NCBI RefSeq assembly: GCF_003412465.1
Contig: NZ_QTJV01000006.1
Span: 372,001-436,000, forward strand
DNA from: Chitinophaga silvisoli
Lineage (GTDB): Bacteria; Bacteroidota; Bacteroidia; Chitinophagales; Chitinophagaceae
DNA: 64,000 nucleotides
Direction: 5' to 3'
The first letter of the stretch is position 1; each line of letters begins with the position of its first letter. The notes beneath the pieces are model-generated. The model was given only the letters and a program-made list of their open reading frames with translations, was not told the origin of the DNA and ran no database searches. Position numbers and translations under genes: made by a program. Of the stretch, positions 1 to 8,300 are shown one piece after another.

Positions 1-152
1 AGCTGTCCGCCCCGCATTTCCGCATGAAAAGGCAGGTGAGTGGCAACGGGCGTGCCTTCTATGTTGGTGATCAGAGTGGCAAAACTGTACCGCTGAATAA
101 AGGAGAGGATTTCAGCGGGGTTGTCCATTAGGTTATCGTGTGGTATGTACAT
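1..152 (-). CDS. PaiB-family FMN-binding transcriptional regulator, N-terminal fragment
   Basis: Only the first 50 codons lie in the window; the gene runs off the left edge. The translated start, MYIPHDNL, followed by SFATLITNIEGTPVATHLPF, matches the opening of the PaiB family (FMN-binding split-barrel proteins described as negative regulators of sporulation and protease genes in Bacillus): a MY(V/I)P start and the FATLVT...G.P.ATHLP motif. I chose the ATG at 152 because it gives the canonical MYIP start; the in-frame ATG at 128 would remove it. The gene diverges from the Crp/Fnr-type gene at 315. Function in this organism is unknown; the family call is fairly secure despite the short fragment. 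Confidence 0.75.
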   Translation of the reverse strand, partial: MYIPHDNLMDNPAEILSFIQRYSFATLITNIEGTPVATHLPFHAEMRGGQ

Positions 153-314
153 GGTACAAAGATGGAGATTTTTAGGAGGTAATGGAGGGTCCAGGGTGGA
201 AATAGTGAATAGTCCAGAGAATAATTATTTTTGCTGCATTAAGACTTTGATTTTTTACTTCATCTTTTACTTTAAAAACCTTGTTTTTAAGTACTCTTTT
301 GATTTTGCATTAGT

Positions 315-875
315 ATGCTTCTGAATGACATCATCAACCGGATTCATCCAATACCTGGGCCGGCGGTCGAAAAACTGCTGGACATAGCGGAAGTCGTGTC
401 TTTTCCAAAATATCACCTGCTCTTCAGGGCTGATAAAATAGATCATAACCTGTATTTTATTAAAAAAGGAATCGTACGTGCCTTTACCGAAAAAGAGGAT
501 ACAAGTATTACCTTCTTCTTTGGCATGGAAGGCGATCCTGTATTATCAATGAAAAGCTATGTAAGCAGGGAGAAAAGTTATGAGGATATTGAGCTGTTGG
601 AAGACAGTGAGTTTTATCAGTTTGATGGTGCAGCGCTGGAGGCCTTGTACAATCAAGATTTGTATATAGCTAACTGGGGACGCAAACTGGCGGAAATAGA
701 ATTAGCAAAGACAGAAGAAAGGCTGATAGCAAGGCAGTTCAGGACAGCAGCAGAGCGGTATTCGGATTTGATGCAGGATATGCCGGAATTGCTGAGGAGG
801 GTGTCGTTGGGACATATAGCGAGTTACCTGGGGATTACACAGGTGAGTTTGAGCAGGATCAGGACGAAGCAGTAG
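315..875 (+). CDS. Crp/Fnr family transcriptional regulator
   Basis: A 186-residue protein with an N-terminal cyclic-nucleotide-binding-like beta-barrel (about residues 20-115, including LYFIKKGIVRAF, the usual xxVxxGxVR barrel strand) and a compact C-terminal helix-turn-helix (HIASYLGITQVSLSRIR, about residues 166-182). Bacteroidota carry many such short Crp/Fnr paralogs, usually without the conserved cAMP contact residues, and they often control neighbouring stress or detoxification genes. The gene ends right after the recognition helix, which is normal for this subgroup. It diverges from the PaiB-like gene, so the 160-bp gap probably holds both promoters. Its target is not evident from the sequence. 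Confidence 0.85.
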   Translation: MLLNDIINRIHPIPGPAVEKLLDIAEVVSFPKYHLLFRADKIDHNLYFIKKGIVRAFTEKEDTSITFFFGMEGDPVLSMKSYVSREKSYEDIELLEDSEFYQFDGAALEALYNQDLYIANWGRKLAEIELAKTEERLIARQFRTAAERYSDLMQDMPELLRRVSLGHIASYLGITQVSLSRIRTKQ

Positions 876-1149
876 CGGTTTAGGGCTAAGATAGGGCAGG
901 TATGGATTTTCCTTTATTGTGTATATATTGATCTTACAAACTATAAAGGTATTTTTTCTACTGATTCAGCAAGAATTTTAATAATCCCACCTGTAGAGTT
1001 AGTTTTAATTCCATGACGTGTTCCTCTCCTCCTGCCCATCATTGCAAACTTAAAACTTCCTCTCCATACCCTTGCATTTTCAATCCACCCATTTCATTTT
1101 TTATCATTTGTATAAATTATTCTCCTCTTCTATTCAGACCTTTGCCCCC

Positions 1150-1476
1150 ATGAATTGGATTTTATTAGTGCTTGCGGGCTTCTTAGAAACAGCATTCACC
1201 TTCTGCTTAGGCAAGGCCCAGGATGCTGATGGTTCCAACGCCTACGGCTGGTACACAGCTTTAGTTATTGCCATGGCATTCAGTCTCGGCTTGCTGATGA
1301 AAGCAGCACAAACCATTCCTATCGGTACAGCCTATACGGTTTGGACCGGGATCGGGACAGTATGTACGGTATTAGTAGGCATCTTTGTATTCAAAGATCC
1401 TGTAAATACATGGCGGATTATTTTTATCAGCCTGTTGATCGGGTCTATTATAGGATTGAAAGTGGTGGGAGAATGA
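1150..1476 (+). CDS. Small multidrug resistance (SMR) family transporter, SugE/Gdx-like
   Basis: A 108-residue inner-membrane protein with four predicted hydrophobic helices, the standard SMR size. The essential membrane-embedded glutamate is at position 13 (AGFLETAF), and the third-helix signature GTAYTVWTGIGTV is that of the SugE/Gdx branch, which exports guanidinium-type compounds; EmrE-like members export quaternary amines. I chose the ATG at 1150 because the longer reading frame adds a charged, non-hydrophobic leader before helix 1. SMR proteins work as antiparallel dimers, either homodimers or paired subunits; no second SMR gene is nearby, so a homodimer is inferred. Substrate is unproven. 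Confidence 0.85.
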   Translation: MNWILLVLAGFLETAFTFCLGKAQDADGSNAYGWYTALVIAMAFSLGLLMKAAQTIPIGTAYTVWTGIGTVCTVLVGIFVFKDPVNTWRIIFISLLIGSIIGLKVVGE

Positions 1477-1497
1477 TCCAAGATCCGGATCATTCTT

Positions 1498-1998
1498 TTA
1501 CAGGGCGAGATCGAATCTTAATTCGGTCAAGGGCTTATCGAAAGCGATCGAAAACTTTTCTTCAGTTTGCGTAAAGCCATATCTTGTATAGAGGGAAATA
1601 GCGGTAGCTTGTTCAGTAGTCGTCCAGAGATACGTGTTTTTACACCCAGAGGCCTTTGCATATTTTATAAATTCACTCATCAGGTGCTTGCCTAGTCCGA
1701 TCCCCCTGTACTTAGGCTGAAAGATAAAATACCGGAACTGGATATCACTATCTCTATGAAATCCTACCAGTGAGCCAATGATTTTCCCTTCATGTTCACA
1801 GATCCAGACTTTGTCTTTTGCAGGATTATATTGGTGCGCGAATTCGCCTAAGCCATCTAATACATAACCTTCAAAGTTTATTCCGTATCCCATTTCTTTT
1901 GCATAGAGGGTTGCATGCATGTAGGCAAGGAAACTCAGGTCGCCTGGCTGGAGTTCGTTTCTGATGGAGATGTCGGCTAGCGTGATGCTGGTGTTCAT
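1498..1998 (-). CDS. GNAT family N-acetyltransferase
   Basis: A 166-residue acetyltransferase. The acetyl-CoA loop is visible as PKYRGIGLGKHLM (motif A, Q/R-x-x-G-x-G/A), preceded by the usual beta-4 strand with FRYFIFQP and followed by a YTRYGF motif-B segment. The N-terminal part (RNELQPGDLSFLAYMHATLY, then EMGYGINFEGYV) closely resembles the GNAT half of the well-known fused MarR-GNAT proteins. Here it stands alone, 91 bp downstream of a MarR gene on the same strand, so the two are likely co-transcribed. Substrate is unknown. It converges with the SMR gene, whose stop is 21 bp away. Confidence 0.85.
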   Translation of the reverse strand: MNTSITLADISIRNELQPGDLSFLAYMHATLYAKEMGYGINFEGYVLDGLGEFAHQYNPAKDKVWICEHEGKIIGSLVGFHRDSDIQFRYFIFQPKYRGIGLGKHLMSEFIKYAKASGCKNTYLWTTTEQATAISLYTRYGFTQTEEKFSIAFDKPLTELRFDLAL

Positions 1999-2089
1999 GA
2001 TTCCTCTGTGTTGATTGTGTTATTGTTATTATTTAGCTTGTCTTGTCGGCTACCTTTTAGATGTGCGCTTGTAGATTAGCCTTTATGAT

Positions 2090-2521
2090 TTAAAGGTTGC
2101 CTTGCAATATTTTCCTGATGGCCTGCATGTGCGCGACCAATTCTTCCTGTTGTTTTGTATTCAAATGATTGACCAGGCCTCCGATCTGTTGCTCCGTTGC
2201 CCGCGTCAATTCCTGGAACAAGTCCTCCCCTGCCTTCGTCAGCGACAACACCACTGCCCTTCCATCCTGTTCGGATGCCTTCCTGGCAATTAGCTGATCT
2301 TTTTCCAGTTTCTTCAGGATCCTGCTCAGATAACTCTTATCTATATCCATTGCGGCCATAATCTGCGATGCCTGCGCCTCGCCTGCCGTATGGATTTCAT
2401 ACATAATCCTGACTTCTGACAATGAATAGTCGCTATTAAGCAAATGCTTATTCAACAGACCAATCAGGTCTGTATAGAAACGGTTAAATGCGCGTATTTC
2501 CTGGATGGTTTTTGTGGACAT
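2090..2521 (-). CDS. MarR family transcriptional regulator
   Basis: A 143-residue winged-helix regulator of standard MarR length. The recognition region runs through EVRIMYEIHTAGEAQASQI and MDIDKSYLSRILKKLEKDQ, and the wing contains the conserved DGR-A motif (SEQDGRAVVLSLTKAGEDL). Dimerisation helices lie at both ends. A perfect palindrome sits just upstream of the start, so autorepression is likely. The downstream GNAT gene would be co-regulated. Inducer unknown. Confidence 0.9.
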   Translation of the reverse strand: MSTKTIQEIRAFNRFYTDLIGLLNKHLLNSDYSLSEVRIMYEIHTAGEAQASQIMAAMDIDKSYLSRILKKLEKDQLIARKASEQDGRAVVLSLTKAGEDLFQELTRATEQQIGGLVNHLNTKQQEELVAHMQAIRKILQGNL

Positions 2522-2528
2522 AACAAGG

Positions 2529-2566
2529 CAAAGATAATAAATTTAGTGGACTTTGTCCACTAAATT
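2529..2566 (-). promoter_or_regulatory. Palindromic operator and -7 box upstream of the MarR gene
   Basis: A perfect 12-bp inverted repeat (AATTTAGTGGAC, 3-nt spacer TTT, GTCCACTAAATT) occupies 2540-2566. On the minus strand it is followed directly by TATCTTTG (2536-2529), an exact match to the Bacteroidota -7 consensus TAnnTTTG, a few bases before the MarR start at 2521. The layout suggests that a MarR dimer blocks its own promoter; that role is inferred. Confidence 0.7.
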
Positions 2567-2827
2567 GCCAAATTTCTCCAAATTATCTCTTTTAGTATCC
2601 TTCTGTTATTGGATACCTTCTTCCTGGCAATAATCAGACTATAATACTATAACTATATTACTTGATCACTATAAGTACATCATAAGGTCATCTTTATATC
2701 AATTGGATATTGAGGTGCCCTTATAATGTACTTATAGTGAAGTATTAATACTCAATTAGCATTAATGTTCAACCAAATTCCGACACTATGCATTACCATT
2801 GCTTTATAACTCCAAAAATCTATTGTT

Positions 2828-3367
2828 ATGGCTCTTGTAAAAGACAATATACTTCTCCGGCTCGTCCGCGGTAGCCTCGGCGATCAAATCACCATTTACG
2901 AAAGAAACGGCCAGATTATAATGGCTAAAAAACGCGGGCGATCCAATAAAAAACCAAGCGAAAAACAGCTGGAAGCCCGTTATAAGATGATTGTAGCTGC
3001 TGCTTATGCAAAGGAAATCCTGAAAGATCCCGAGCTTAAAGCCTACTATAAGTCCCAGGCCGGCCCAGGCCAGAACGCCTATAATATGGCGATTAAAGAC
3101 GCTTACAACTCTCCTGAAATTCAAAATATCCGATTCGAAGACACAACAGTCGTAGTGAAGGCTAAAGATGAATTCAGGGTAGCAGCTGTAGCAATTCGCG
3201 TGCTTGATGCAGCCGGTACCATCCTGGAACGGGGAGCGGCAGTCTTAGGCAGGAATGGCGTGGACTGGTATTATAAAGCCGGTAGTTTGCCAGCTGGAGG
3301 GAAATTGATTGTAGTAGCAGTGGATCTGCCAGGGAATGAAACTGTAAAAACACTTAGTCTGGAATAA
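2828..3367 (+). CDS. Conserved hypothetical protein with basic N-terminal region
   Basis: A 179-residue protein with no signal peptide or membrane segment. The N-terminus (VRGSLGDQITIYERNGQIIM, then a basic KKRGRSNKK stretch) resembles a recurrent Bacteroidota hypothetical family that begins with a GLSGxLGDQxVFRQxxGxTIV-like motif, an impression from memory that was not searched. The middle is alpha-helical and alanine-rich; the last 70 residues look like a beta-sandwich (FEDTTVVVKAKDEFRVAAVA). Nothing in the neighbourhood suggests a role. It is a single-gene unit between the MarR gene and the polymerase pair. Confidence 0.7.
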   Translation: MALVKDNILLRLVRGSLGDQITIYERNGQIIMAKKRGRSNKKPSEKQLEARYKMIVAAAYAKEILKDPELKAYYKSQAGPGQNAYNMAIKDAYNSPEIQNIRFEDTTVVVKAKDEFRVAAVAIRVLDAAGTILERGAAVLGRNGVDWYYKAGSLPAGGKLIVVAVDLPGNETVKTLSLE

Positions 3368-3413
3368 ATACTGCTTGTTTTAATGAATTATTTGTTTAGG
3401 TAAACCGGCTCCG

Positions 3414-3512
3414 CCGCCTGGTTTCGGATGACTGTTTTCATTATATCCACCTGGTTTCGGATGGCTGTTTTCATTATATCCACCTGGTTCCGGATGGCTG
3501 TTTTCCTTATAA
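3414..3512. repeat. Three tandem copies of a 33-bp repeat
   Basis: Copies lie at 3414-3446, 3447-3479 and 3480-3512. The unit begins CCACCTGGTTTCGGATGG and ends TTATAT; the copies differ at only a few positions. Length 33 keeps one reading frame open, but no credible protein is encoded. The array sits in the short convergent gap between the hypothetical gene ending at 3367 and the polymerase gene ending at 3552. Confidence 0.9.
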
Positions 3513-3551
3513 CTATTATTATATCACCTGCATTAATAATAATACCTTTAA

Positions 3552-6482
3552 TTACCCTACCGGCTTCAGTCCTACCTTCTCCATCTCCCCCACCATCACA
3601 CTATACACCCCAAACTCCTCTATCACCCTCCCTTTCAACCTATAAAATCCCCTCCCCTGAAACGGCCACTTCCTCGCTGCCTCCGGAAAATGTACCGTAT
3701 CCAGCCAGTCCCCTGCCGCATCCAAAAACGTCCCAAAATGCATCAACTCCCGCTTCTCCCTCGTCATCGTCTCCTTCGTACACACCAGATACCCTAATAC
3801 AAGCACCTCCTTCCCCAACAAGCCCGGCAACTCCTTTGCCAAGGGATACCTTCCCAAATCGTCATCCACCAACTCAAACACGTTCCCTATCGGAAACCCC
3901 ATCATCTCCATCTCCTTCATCATATCCTCCCTGTCATTATCCGGCAACATCGGCAACTCAAACGACACCGGCTCTTCCGCAAACAACGCCTGCCGCTCCG
4001 GCACATGATCCTCCATATGCACCTGCAAAAAGTTCCCCTCCCACAACAACTGCTTCTTCGTCCTCCCCGTAAACCGAAACGCCCCTACTTTGATCAATAA
4101 ATTCAACTGCTCTATCCCCACCTCCGTACGCTCTATAAAATCCTGCAAATGCAAATAGGCCCCATTCCGCACCCGCTCCGCTAACAGCTTCTCCACAAAT
4201 TGCTGCTCCAGATGCTGCACATGAATAAACCCCACAAACACCTTCCCCTCCTTCAAATCCGTCAGGTACTCACTATTATTCACACAAGGTGCCTGCACAT
4301 CCGCACCCGCCTTCTTCAACTGCTGAAAATATAACTCCCTCGAATAGAACCCACCAAAATTGTTAATCACTGCCACCATAAACTCAACCGGATAATAGGT
4401 TTTCAAATACAAGCTCTGGTAACTCTCCACTGCAAAACTCGCCGAATGCGCCTTGCTAAACGAATACCCCCCGAAACTTTCAATCTGTCTCCACACCTCT
4501 CTCGCCACCTTCTCAGGATGGCCCCGCTCCTCGCAGTTCCGGAAGAACTGCTGCTCCAGTCGCTTCATCTCCTTATTCCCCCTGTACTTCCCACTCATCG
4601 CACGCCGCAATATATCGGCCTCCCCCATATCCAAACCACCAAAATAATGCGCCACCTTAATCACATCTTCCTGGTATACCATCACTCCATACGTCTCCTC
4701 CAGCAACTCCTTCATCACCGGATGCAGGTATTCAAACTTCTCCGGATTGTGAAAGCGCCAGATATACTGCTGCATCATCCCCGAACTGCCCACACCCGGA
4801 CGGATAATCGAAGATGCCGCTACCAGCGTCAGGTAGTCATCACAGCGTAACTTCCGCAGCACACCTCTCATTGAAGGACTCTCAATATAAAAACACCCAA
4901 TTGTATCTGCACTCCGGATCTGCGCAGCCACCTTCGGATCCTTCTTGAATTTTTCCACCTGGTGAATATCAAGATCTACCTGATGATGCTCACGCACCAG
5001 TTCTATTGTATCCTTAATATGCCCAAGTCCCCGCTGACTGAGTATATCCAGTTTAAACAATCCCACATTCTCCGCCACAAACATATCTATCTGTGTAGTC
5101 GGAAAACCTTTGGGCGGCATCTCCAATGCTGTATACTGCGCGATAGGCAGTTCACTGATCAGCATACCACCGGGATGTATACTCACATGATTCGGGAAAT
5201 CTTTGATCAGATCACCAAAACGTATGATCTGCCTGTGATTGTTGTCATTCGTATTATACTCCCCCCTTGACAAACGATCGATCTCCGCCTTTGGCAGTCC
5301 ATACACTTTTCCCAACTCCCGCACAATCGCCCTCCGCTGGAAAGTCGTATGCATTCCCAAAAGCGCCACATGATCTTTGCCATACCGCTTTAAGATATAA
5401 TCAATGATTTCATCCCTGTCCTTCCAGGAAAAATCAATATCAAAATCAGGTGGCGAAGTACGATATGGATTCAGGAAACGTTCAAAATACAGATCCAGTT
5501 GTATCGGATCCACATCCGTTATCTGCAGACAATAAGCCACGATAGAATTTGCACCACTGCCACGCCCCACGTAAAAGAACCTACGATCCCGGGCATAGCG
5601 AAGTACATCCCAGGCAATGAGAAAGTATGCATTAAACTGCAGGTCATTGATGATCTTCAGTTCTTTCAACATGCGTTCATGGGCCTGTTTATTCCTGCTG
5701 CCATAACGATAATGTAGTCCATCCATGGCAAGCTTCTCCAGCAGAATACGGTCATCCTCTTTGCTGGCGGTGAATGCCTGTTTATTTTTATCAACTTTAA
5801 AATCCATTTGAATCTCACAGCATTCCATGACACGAAGTGTATTCGTTACGATCTGCGGGTATTGCTTAAACTGCTCCATGATAGTAGTCATCGGCATGAA
5901 ATATTCATGAATGGCAGCTTTGTGTTTGTCCTCCTGTTTGCTTAATACGATGTTCTTGTCGATGGCTCTTAGCAGACGGTGTACGCTGTAAAAAGTACGG
6001 TCCTGGAAAGTAACGGGTTGCCGGACTACGAACTTTGTACTATAGGCTGAGAGATCAATGCCAAAGAGTTTATTGACTTCGGTAGGTTGTACACCGATAA
6101 GCTCATTGAGACTAAGCTGAGCCGGAGCCGCCATGCCAAGGGCATATACAACCCAGACACTATCGTCCATGACGGGCCTGGCGGGGAAAGGTTTTTTGGC
6201 TTGCAGGTGTTCAGTCAGGAATCGATTGATGTGGAGAAAACCGGTATTATTTTTTGCAAGTAATAAATAACAAAAGTGATCACCATTGCGGATTTCTGTG
6301 CCAAGTACAGGATGGATGCCGGCGCTGTGGCAGTATTGAACGAAGTCCCAGGCATCGGCAGTATTGTTGATGTTGGTAATAGCGAGACTGCTGGCACCGG
6401 CATCAGTGCCGGCGGCTACGAGTTGCTCAGTGGAGAAGGTGCCGTAGCGATAGGAGAAAAATGTTTTACAGTTTAGGTACAT
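3552..6482 (-). CDS. dnaE: DNA polymerase III alpha subunit-type polymerase (DnaE family, short form)
   Basis: A 976-residue C-family polymerase, clearly shorter than replicative DnaE (about 1160 or more). In order: a PHP domain (about 1-70), the palm with GRGSGANSIVAYCL and the catalytic aspartates in PDFDIDF (345-351), fingers, a helix-hairpin-helix region, a likely beta-clamp motif QALF near residue 860, and an OB fold (EVLVLGYLVCTKE). The PHP domain has lost the usual metal ligands (TNINN where active PHP has TDHD), so it probably has no proofreading activity. Length and the adjacent dinB suggest an error-prone DnaE2/ImuC-like translesion enzyme, not the replicative subunit; that assignment is inferred. 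It is downstream of dinB by about 200 bp on the same strand. Confidence 0.85.
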   Translation of the reverse strand: MYLNCKTFFSYRYGTFSTEQLVAAGTDAGASSLAITNINNTADAWDFVQYCHSAGIHPVLGTEIRNGDHFCYLLLAKNNTGFLHINRFLTEHLQAKKPFPARPVMDDSVWVVYALGMAAPAQLSLNELIGVQPTEVNKLFGIDLSAYSTKFVVRQPVTFQDRTFYSVHRLLRAIDKNIVLSKQEDKHKAAIHEYFMPMTTIMEQFKQYPQIVTNTLRVMECCEIQMDFKVDKNKQAFTASKEDDRILLEKLAMDGLHYRYGSRNKQAHERMLKELKIINDLQFNAYFLIAWDVLRYARDRRFFYVGRGSGANSIVAYCLQITDVDPIQLDLYFERFLNPYRTSPPDFDIDFSWKDRDEIIDYILKRYGKDHVALLGMHTTFQRRAIVRELGKVYGLPKAEIDRLSRGEYNTNDNNHRQIIRFGDLIKDFPNHVSIHPGGMLISELPIAQYTALEMPPKGFPTTQIDMFVAENVGLFKLDILSQRGLGHIKDTIELVREHHQVDLDIHQVEKFKKDPKVAAQIRSADTIGCFYIESPSMRGVLRKLRCDDYLTLVAASSIIRPGVGSSGMMQQYIWRFHNPEKFEYLHPVMKELLEETYGVMVYQEDVIKVAHYFGGLDMGEADILRRAMSGKYRGNKEMKRLEQQFFRNCEERGHPEKVAREVWRQIESFGGYSFSKAHSASFAVESYQSLYLKTYYPVEFMVAVINNFGGFYSRELYFQQLKKAGADVQAPCVNNSEYLTDLKEGKVFVGFIHVQHLEQQFVEKLLAERVRNGAYLHLQDFIERTEVGIEQLNLLIKVGAFRFTGRTKKQLLWEGNFLQVHMEDHVPERQALFAEEPVSFELPMLPDNDREDMMKEMEMMGFPIGNVFELVDDDLGRYPLAKELPGLLGKEVLVLGYLVCTKETMTREKRELMHFGTFLDAAGDWLDTVHFPEAARKWPFQGRGFYRLKGRVIEEFGVYSVMVGEMEKVGLKPVG

Positions 6483-6682
6483 AAAATTGCTGATCGAATT
6501 TTGAGGGATGGGGTAACGGCAATCGATAATTTAGATAAATTATATGTTTTTGTGTTTTTAAAGAGTGGTAAATGGTGATTGTTGATTCAAATAATGCTTT
6601 TATTTTACTATTGGTGTGTTGTTGCTGTTGTTGTTGTTTTGGCAGAGCGTTGTTTTTATTGACAGCGTTCATTCCCCTGTCA

Positions 6683-7828
6683 TTACAAGGCCCTCGCTCT
6701 AATGACCGCCCCGGCCCCAAACTGTCGCTTAATACTATCTATAGCCTGATACAACTGTATCATCTCCTTCGTATCATCAAACAAGCTAATCTGATAATTC
6801 CCCGGTACCAAATCAGAAAACCGTATCCCTACCAGCCTTACTAACATCCTCCTGTCATACAACTTATCAAACAATTCCTTAGCTGTCCTTAACAATACAT
6901 GATCCGAAGACGTATAAGGAATAGACACCTGTTTCGTCACAGTGTCAAAATTCGCGTACCGTAATTTCACCGTCACACAGCCCGTCACTTTATTCTGCTG
7001 CCGCAATTCAAAACCAATTTTCTCCGTCATCCTCACGAGCTCTCTATTCAAAAAAGCAATATCAATTGTATCATTATTAAAAGTCTCCTGTGTCGAGATG
7101 CTCTTCTGTTCCGAATAAGGCACCACCGGTGTCTCATCAATCCCATTTGCGCGTCTTGACAACTCCAGTCCATTTTTCCCGAACCTGGCACCTAATAAAC
7201 TTGCCGGTATTTCAGACAATGTCCGGATCGTATTCACGCCCATTTCTCTCAATAAAGTCGCCGTCTTGTTTCCAATCATTGGCATTTTCTCAATTGCCAG
7301 TGGTGCGAGATAAGACTTCTCCGCTCCAAGGGGAATAATCGTCTGCCCATCCGGCTTTACTTCATTCGTTGCAATCTTACTAATCAGCTTATTTGATGCC
7401 AGCGCATAGGTAACAGGCAGTCCTGTTTCTTTATAGATCCTCGCTTTAAGTTCTTTACTGAATTTCGGCGTGTTATAAAACTTATCCATTCCCGTTAGAT
7501 CGGTATAAAACTCATCGATCGACGCTTTCTCAAACATCGGTACGGCATCGGCAATCACCTCTGTCACCAGGCGGGAATACCGGCTATAGTCTTCATGATC
7601 ACCTTTAATAACGGTTGCATGCGGACATAGGTACAATGCTGTTCGCATGGGCATAGCAGCGTGTACACCAAAAGCACGGGCTTCGTAACTACAGGCGGCT
7701 ACTACACCCCGTTCCCCACCTCCTACAATGAGGGGCTTTCCTTTGAACGCACTGTTCTTCAGACATTCAACAGATACAAAAAATGCATCCAGATCCAGAT
7801 GCACAATGGATCGCTCATTTAGTTTCAT
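6683..7828 (-). CDS. dinB: DNA polymerase IV (Y-family, DinB)
   Basis: A 381-residue Y-family polymerase. Catalytic acids are in HLDLDAFFVSVE near the N-terminus and in the SIDEFYTD motif (Asp105-Glu106). The little-finger domain follows, and a beta-clamp-binding motif QISLF is near the C-terminus. I start at the ATG at 7828 (MKLNERSIVHLD); a longer frame begins at 7861 but adds residues absent from the family and abuts the inverted repeat upstream. With the downstream DnaE-type polymerase this forms a two-polymerase mutagenesis cassette, a layout known from several bacterial lineages. No LexA or ImuA gene is in the window. Confidence 0.9.
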   Translation of the reverse strand: MKLNERSIVHLDLDAFFVSVECLKNSAFKGKPLIVGGGERGVVAACSYEARAFGVHAAMPMRTALYLCPHATVIKGDHEDYSRYSRLVTEVIADAVPMFEKASIDEFYTDLTGMDKFYNTPKFSKELKARIYKETGLPVTYALASNKLISKIATNEVKPDGQTIIPLGAEKSYLAPLAIEKMPMIGNKTATLLREMGVNTIRTLSEIPASLLGARFGKNGLELSRRANGIDETPVVPYSEQKSISTQETFNNDTIDIAFLNRELVRMTEKIGFELRQQNKVTGCVTVKLRYANFDTVTKQVSIPYTSSDHVLLRTAKELFDKLYDRRMLVRLVGIRFSDLVPGNYQISLFDDTKEMIQLYQAIDSIKRQFGAGAVIRARAL

Positions 7829-7864
7829 AACTTCTCTGTTTAAAGTAAGTCGGCACTGCAATAT

Positions 7865-7903
7865 TACTAATATATTTAGCAGTAAAATCTAAATAAATTA
7901 GTA
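7865..7903 (-). promoter_or_regulatory. Long inverted repeat upstream of dinB, candidate damage-response operator
   Basis: The 15-bp arms TACTAATATATTTAG (7865-7879) and CTAAATAAATTAGTA (7889-7903) are complementary at 14 of 15 positions, with a 9-nt spacer. The element lies 37-75 bp upstream of the chosen dinB start, where a repressor of a polymerase cassette would be expected to bind. The regulator is unknown. Confidence 0.6.
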
Positions 7904-8300
7904 TTTTTGGTGAAAACACAAAATTTCTTAAAACAAGCCATGGCAAAGGGTTATAGCAGTTTAAGATATTTGAAAAATATAGCTGATCAACTATTTTTTT
8001 TCAGTGAAAATAGACTTATGAAAATGAGAATTTAAAGCTTTTTTACGCTTGTTTTTTATACAGGATTTGGAAACGAAAATGAGGGGTTAAAGAATTCAAT
8101 GGAATCTCTTTGCACTGAATTTAAGATGATGGAAAGAGGTGTTGAACTCATTAAACAAAATTCCCGGTATTGAATTTAAACGATGAAAATGCGGCTTGTA
8201 GTTTCACTCAATTACCGTATAAGAATATAAAACCACCATTGAACATTTCCACCCATCCCCGCGTTATTAAAACCAACTCAAACAATTTAATCCCTCAAAT
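7904..8300. other. AT-rich intergenic region without recognisable gene
   Basis: About 400 bp between the dinB upstream region and the heme lipoprotein gene. It is AT-rich, every frame is interrupted, and no hairpin or repeat stands out. It presumably contains the promoter of the gene at 8301. Confidence 0.6.

Noticed and set aside
121..324. 67-codon plus-strand frame at the left edge
   Set aside because: It overlaps the divergent promoter region and the first codons of the PaiB-like gene and has a low-complexity hydrophobic tail.
3428..4072. Pro/Ser/Thr-rich 214-codon frame on the plus strand
   Set aside because: It lies antisense to the 3-prime end of the DnaE-type polymerase gene and starts in the 33-bp repeat; its composition is the reverse-strand echo of coding sequence.
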